From NCBI GenBank assembly GCA_021772775.1, contig JAJFLH010000034.1:110566-174565 (forward strand): DNA of 64,000 nucleotides, in the 5' to 3' direction. Shown here piece by piece: positions 60,402-64,000 of the stretch. Within the stretch, counting starts at the first letter, position 1. Each line of letters begins with the position of its first letter. The translations under genes and the position numbers were made by a program. Source of the stretch: Mariprofundus sp. GTDB lineage: Bacteria > Pseudomonadota > Zetaproteobacteria > Mariprofundales > Mariprofundaceae. Below the pieces are notes generated by a model that saw nothing but the letters and a program-made list of their open reading frames with translations, made no database searches and had not been told where the DNA came from.

Positions 60402-61139
60402 TTAATGATCCGCCAGTGCGTCATCAATATAAACGCAAGATAGAACCACAAAAATATATGCCTGTATAAAGGCAATAATGATTTCCAGCGCAATTTGTAC
60501 GATAGTAAAACCCAGCGGTAACCACTGAATAAACCACGGCGCAGCCAATCCCAATACTGCTAGCACGCCCAGTGCCATGTGTCCGGCAGTCATATTGGCA
60601 AACAGACGCAGCGCTAATGTCACAGGGCGAGCCAGAAACGATATCAATTCTATTGGAATCATTAGTGGCAACATCACTACAGGAACCCCTCGTGGTGCAA
60701 AAGCATGAAAAAAACCCCAGCCATGCCTAAAGAAACGTAGGCCAGTGGCATAAAGAAAAACCCCCATCGCCAATGTGCCGGTTACCGCCAATTGTGAGGT
60801 TGGCGTAAATGCGCCAGGAACAAGTCCAACTAAATTACAGCCCAGAATAAAGCTAAAGAGCGTAAACATCAGCGGGATATATTTTTCTCCTTCCGCCTGG
60901 ATATTCAGCCGTGCCTGTTTGGCAATAAACCCATAGAGCATTTCCGCAAGCAATTGAGCTGGACCGGGTATCAGTTTGGGCTGCTTAAGCATCAGATACA
61001 GAAGTAGTATAACAATCACAACTGCAATCCACATATTCACAGCGCTGTTGGAAATAGAGATATCGATGGGGCCCAGATGAAGGTCGTGATAAATAACAAT
61101 TTTGAAATGCTCGATCGGGCCACTCATATCAAGATTCAT
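60402..61139 (-). CDS. atpB: F0F1 ATP synthase subunit a
   Basis: A 245-residue inner-membrane protein with five to six helices. The essential Arg lies in TLALRLFANMTAGHMAL, and the last helix in LEIIIAFIQAYIFVVLSCVY is conserved. It forms the proton half-channels against the c ring. Its start overlaps the stop of the atpI-like gene by 4 bases (ATGA), and atpE follows 63 bp later. Confidence 0.96.
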   Translation of the reverse strand: MNLDMSGPIEHFKIVIYHDLHLGPIDISISNSAVNMWIAVVIVILLLYLMLKQPKLIPGPAQLLAEMLYGFIAKQARLNIQAEGEKYIPLMFTLFSFILGCNLVGLVPGAFTPTSQLAVTGTLAMGVFLYATGLRFFRHGWGFFHAFAPRGVPVVMLPLMIPIELISFLARPVTLALRLFANMTAGHMALGVLAVLGLAAPWFIQWLPLGFTIVQIALEIIIAFIQAYIFVVLSCVYIDDALADH

Positions 61140-61369
61140 AGCTTATCACTCTTATGCATATCAATGACCATCAACTGATAGAGGCTCATAAAACCCGCCG
61201 CAAGCCCAAATATAGCAAAAACAATCAAAAAAATCGGCCGCGTTTCTAGCCAGCGGTCCAGAAAAAAACCAATACCTAAGCCTATCATTGTCGAAGCAAC
61301 GATTTCTGTGCCAACCCGGAGGCCCCACTGATGGCCGTGATGTTGGTTTTCCTGCTTCAGTTTCGGCAT
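61136..61369 (-). CDS. AtpI/AtpZ-like small ATP synthase accessory protein
   Basis: A 77-residue protein with two membrane helices (VASTMIGLGIGFFLDRWL and IFLIVFAIFGLAAGFMSL). It matches the AtpI/AtpZ group (GLGIGFFLDRWLETRPIFLI) at the head of F0 operons, thought to assist c-ring assembly or ion supply. The overlap with atpB supports coupled translation. GAGGGAT precedes the ATG. Confidence 0.85.
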   Translation of the reverse strand: MPKLKQENQHHGHQWGLRVGTEIVASTMIGLGIGFFLDRWLETRPIFLIVFAIFGLAAGFMSLYQLMVIDMHKSDKL

Positions 61370-61429
61370 ACATCCCTCGCATGTAGAGAAATAGACGTGA
61401 AAAGCAGTGTATCATAGATACTTTTTCTT

Positions 61430-61461
61430 TACCATATTATGGTATAATTGGGCTTAATCAA
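61430..61461 (-). promoter_or_regulatory. Putative promoter of the atpI-B-E-F operon with an overlapping palindrome
   Basis: On the minus strand TTGATT (61461-61456), 16 bases, then TAATAT (61439-61434) resembles a sigma-70 promoter 65 bases before the atpI start. A perfect dyad TACCATA-T-TATGGTA (61430-61444) covers the -10 element and could be an operator. Confidence 0.45.
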
Positions 61462-61526
61462 CAGGTTTTGGTGTAGGCTATTCGGAAGATAGTTCTCAAT
61501 TAAAGTTGAATTCAACAAATCATATT

Positions 61527-61569
61527 GAGCGCATGCCCGCTCCCCTTTTACACAGCGGGATATGCGCTC
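61527..61569 (-). terminator. Imperfect long hairpin after the phosphohexomutase gene
   Basis: GAGCGCAT and CCCGCT pair with AGCGGG and ATGCGCTC around a small bulge and a 12-base loop, 28 bases after the 61598 stop. No T-run follows, so it may act as a rho-dependent or weak terminator between this gene and the atp operon. Confidence 0.5.
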
Positions 61570-61597
61570 TCAGGCATGAATCACCTTATTGTAATAT

Positions 61598-63103
61598 TTA
61601 CCGCCAGCTTTGCAGAATCGCCATACAGGTCTGATTCATTTCAACTGCCCGCGCATCATTGCCTGCTTCATTATAACAACGTAGCTCAGGTGCATTTCCA
61701 GAAGGACGCAGATGAGCCACCTCCTCACTTTCAAACGTGATACGAATGCCATCAGTCGTATCAATAGATGCAACCGAACCAAATGCTTCACCCAGCAAAG
61801 CTTCAGCAGCAGCTATATCATTGCTTACATTACCTGTATTTAACGCAGCCAATCGAGACTGACTTAGTTCTGTCGGAAACTCTTTCAAACGATCACTGTA
61901 GGTAAAACGTTGTGGCAGAGTCGCCTGCAAAGCTGAAACTGTCAGATTAGCTTCTTGTGCCAACATTAGAATCGCCAACGGTACAATCACCGCATCTCGC
62001 GTTGGCAAAGCGCGCAAAGTACGGCCACCCAGCTCAATATCAGTAGCTGTAAGAAAACCACCATTGGCTTCATATCCCACAACACTGTTCGCACCATCCG
62101 CAATAGCCGCATCCATCGCAGCAATCACAAAAGGAGAACCAATACGTGTACGATCAACACGATCAAACCAGTTCGATTTTTCAACAGCACTATTACAGCT
62201 CACTGGTGTTGCCACACAATTGGCTTGTAAATATCTGGCACACAACACACCTGCCACATCACCACGCAACCAAACACCATTTTCATCACTAACCAGTGGG
62301 CGATCACCATCACCATCAGCAGATACAATACAATCAAAATCGTATTCCTTACCCCAATCAGCAGCAAGCTTCACATCCTCTGGACGTATCGCTTCAGTAT
62401 CAACTGGAATAAATTTTATTGAACGGCCCAAGCATGCCACTTCGGCACCTAAACCTTGCAAAATTTCCACCAATACATCACGCGCAACGGTAGAGTGTTG
62501 ATAAACACCAACCTTGCGCCCCGACAAACAATCCTTGGGAAAGAAATCCAGATAGCGCTTCACATAATCACGCTCGGCAGCCTCCAGAACAGATGGCAAA
62601 CGTGATTCAACCAGAGCATTACCGTCAGCATCAAACAGATCTGCAGCGATAGATACGGTCCGTGCCGTCATCGCCTGCTCATCCGATTTGAGAATTTCGC
62701 CAGCCGGTTTGTAAAATTTAATGCCGTTACGATCATCTGGAATATGACTACCGGTTACCATCACTGATGGCATACCCAAACCCATAGCATAACTGGCGAC
62801 CGCCGGTGTGGGGATAAAACCGCAATTGATAGGCTCACAGCCAGCATCATGTGCTGCCAATGCAACCGCTGCCATAATACGCGGTGAACTGGGGCGAAAA
62901 TCTCCAGCAATCGCTACTTGTGCACCTTTAGTCAGATCACCATTGACCTCAAGCGCCTGCAAAAAAGCCAGCGTATAGGCATAACAGACCCGATCAGTCA
63001 TATCGACAGCCAATCCACGCGCCCCACTGGTGCCAAACTTAACACCGCTGCTCTCCATTAGTGCTGCGATTGATAACAACTCATTAGCCTGAATATCTGT
63101 CAT
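61598..63103 (-). CDS. Phosphohexomutase (phosphomannomutase/phosphoglucomutase family)
   Basis: A 501-residue alpha-D-phosphohexomutase. The substrate start VKFGTSGARGLAVDMTD, active phosphoserine loop VTGSHIPDDRNGIKFY, Mg-binding SADGDGDRPLV and the C-terminal phosphate loop RPSGNAPELR are all present. VGYEANGGFLTA is the sugar-specificity loop with GYEANGG, typical of phosphomannomutase-like members. It probably supplies mannose-1-phosphate or glucosamine-type precursors for envelope polysaccharide. GGGGAGATCAC before ATG 63103 decides the start over an in-frame TTG at 63121. Confidence 0.9.
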   Translation of the reverse strand: MTDIQANELLSIAALMESSGVKFGTSGARGLAVDMTDRVCYAYTLAFLQALEVNGDLTKGAQVAIAGDFRPSSPRIMAAVALAAHDAGCEPINCGFIPTPAVASYAMGLGMPSVMVTGSHIPDDRNGIKFYKPAGEILKSDEQAMTARTVSIAADLFDADGNALVESRLPSVLEAAERDYVKRYLDFFPKDCLSGRKVGVYQHSTVARDVLVEILQGLGAEVACLGRSIKFIPVDTEAIRPEDVKLAADWGKEYDFDCIVSADGDGDRPLVSDENGVWLRGDVAGVLCARYLQANCVATPVSCNSAVEKSNWFDRVDRTRIGSPFVIAAMDAAIADGANSVVGYEANGGFLTATDIELGGRTLRALPTRDAVIVPLAILMLAQEANLTVSALQATLPQRFTYSDRLKEFPTELSQSRLAALNTGNVSNDIAAAEALLGEAFGSVASIDTTDGIRITFESEEVAHLRPSGNAPELRCYNEAGNDARAVEMNQTCMAILQSWR

Positions 63104-63251
63104 GTGATCTCCCCTTCTCAAATCCCCATATTATTTGGTCGCTAGCAAGTATAGACCCGCTCATAATTTCTTCCACAACGGCTTACACTCTTCTTCACTC
63201 ATAGTCGCAGATTAACTTCCTATCATCCACCTTGATAAACAAGCCTCCCAA

Positions 63252-63599
63252 CTAAACAAAAACGTCCACTAACGCATGATCAAATACCAATGTATCACTC
63301 AAGCCTTTCAAATTATAAGTCAGATAGAATGGTGCAGTACCCTTCTTAGTTTCTGCTATCGGAGCTTGCATGGACTCTACAACAGGTAATTCTGGATGAT
63401 CTGACTCAAGACGAGCCAGCTGCTGTTGCCAGGGTATTGCTCGACCAGATTGTTTTCTATCAGACTCTATTGGGTGCGCAGTTACTGACTCATGCTCCCT
63501 CAGCTTTGATGGATCATTACCCTGACCAAGACTCAAAGCGACCATACTTGCCTGTTTACTGTTATCGTATTGCAAGCCCATCGCAAGGGTCAGCTTCAT
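63252..63599 (-). CDS. Hypothetical protein, 115 residues
   Basis: I do not recognise this protein. It is hydrophilic with no signal peptide or membrane helix; the middle is rich in Glu, Ser, Pro and Gln and likely disordered, and a more structured C-terminus (TAPFYLTYNLKGLSDTLVFD) follows. GGGGGGAG upstream of the ATG and an ATGA overlap with a 48-codon frame support translation. Residues TAPFYLTYNLKG may be part of a small beta domain. No function is proposed. Confidence 0.6.
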   Translation of the reverse strand: MKLTLAMGLQYDNSKQASMVALSLGQGNDPSKLREHESVTAHPIESDRKQSGRAIPWQQQLARLESDHPELPVVESMQAPIAETKKGTAPFYLTYNLKGLSDTLVFDHALVDVFV

Positions 63600-63742
63600 A
63601 GACTCCCCCCGGTCAGTGCAGACAATACTTTCCCTCCGGCAACGGCAAAAACTGCCGATCCCACAAAAAAACGGAATAGAAAAATATCCATCAAAGCACT
63701 ACAACCACCTGTTTCTAATGAATTATTATAAGAAACCTCCAT
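63596..63742 (-). CDS. Possible 48-residue membrane peptide coupled to the following gene
   Basis: A short frame whose stop (TGA) overlaps the start of the 115-residue gene (CTATGA). The second half is hydrophobic (IFLFRFFVGSAVFAVAGG), enough for one membrane helix. No good ribosome site precedes ATG 63742; a later in-frame ATG at the codon before DIFLF is possible. Support is only the overlap and the helix, so it may be chance. Confidence 0.35.
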   Translation of the reverse strand: MEVSYNNSLETGGCSALMDIFLFRFFVGSAVFAVAGGKVLSALTGGSL

Positions 63743-63873
63743 ATTCAACTGCGAGTGTTATATAGCCCTATCGCATCAGCAGTGCCAAAGCGCTATCTGT
63801 CAGCAATAGAGTTCGAGCACAAAAAAAAGGTTCATCGCGCATTTAGGGGAATGACAGACCGACTTCGGCCATT

Positions 63874-64000
63874 TTAGTCATTCGCAATGTGTAACACACA
63901 GCCATGCCGCGACGGTTTGTAATGTGCTGAAGGGTTATTCGTATAGGCGAGTTCGTTCCAAGCTTGCTTGCCCACAATAACATAGGCCGTTTCATGCCGT
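63874..64000 (-). CDS. C-terminal end of an unidentified gene, cut by the right edge
   Basis: The minus-strand frame is open from the right edge for 41 codons, ending in TAA at 63876-63874. The peptide (HETAYVIVGKQAWNELAYTN, then SRHGCVLHIAND at the end) has ordinary protein-like composition; the other two minus frames are closed early. I do not recognise the family and the segment is too short to name. Confidence 0.4.
   Translation of the reverse strand, partial: RHETAYVIVGKQAWNELAYTNNPSAHYKPSRHGCVLHIAND

Overview
The window reads as chromosomal DNA of a motile, Gram-negative, autotrophic proteobacterium. The flagellar genes include the P- and L-ring proteins of an outer-membrane organism. 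The flagellar operon has a good sigma-54 promoter. CbbQ and CbbO (RuBisCO activation) indicate carbon fixation, and a hemerythrin plus a diheme cytochrome peroxidase-like protein fit life at low oxygen. Gene content resembles marine iron-oxidising Zetaproteobacteria (Mariprofundus-like); that placement is inference. I see no rRNA, tRNA or CRISPR array.

Layout. (1) 1-6990: glycogen and central glucan metabolism: a GH57 glucanase/transferase (cut by the left edge), glgC, the divergent pgm, glgB, and a PlsC-type acyltransferase. (2) 7027-11767: an accessory patch with AT-rich 59-bp repeats ending in a palindrome, an AlbA_2/ATPase-type regulator split by one in-frame amber codon, a small unknown gene, an M24 peptidase, a YihY membrane protein, and the 3' end of a decayed IS1595-family element. 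(3) 12025-26320: a signalling island: hemerythrin, a soluble hybrid kinase, an HD-GYP response regulator, a membrane hybrid kinase, a periplasmic diheme cytochrome and a DAHL-sensor hybrid kinase, with overlapping start and stop codons around the cytochrome; a further convergent membrane kinase follows. (4) 26486-32420: a DUF547 protein, a VTT-flavoprotein disulfide reductase fusion, and pyruvate phosphate dikinase with a strong terminator.

(5) 32619-53378: about 20.7 kb of uninterrupted minus-strand motility genes, transcribed right to left: flgF, G, A, H, I, J, M, N, K, L, csrA, fliW, cheR(TPR), a double CheW, an MCP, cheA(REC), cheB, a stand-alone receiver, a REC-CheC fusion and a PAS hybrid kinase. 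Many neighbours overlap by a few bases. (6) 53639-56832: cbbQ and cbbO. (7) 57117-58840: a TroA/ZnuA-type metal-binding protein and its permease, without an ATPase gene. (8) 58961-64000: a CBS-domain protein, an F0-only ATP synthase cluster (atpI, B, E, F), a phosphohexomutase, and small hypothetical genes at the right edge.

How they fit together: glycogen synthesis (glgC, pgm, glgB), PPDK and the phosphohexomutase form the sugar-phosphate side of an autotroph that stores carbon. The kinase island probably reads oxygen or redox state and feeds an HD-GYP c-di-GMP phosphodiesterase. The large motility block would act on the same decision, whether to swim or settle, with CsrA/FliW adding post-transcriptional control. 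These links are inference from gene content and order.
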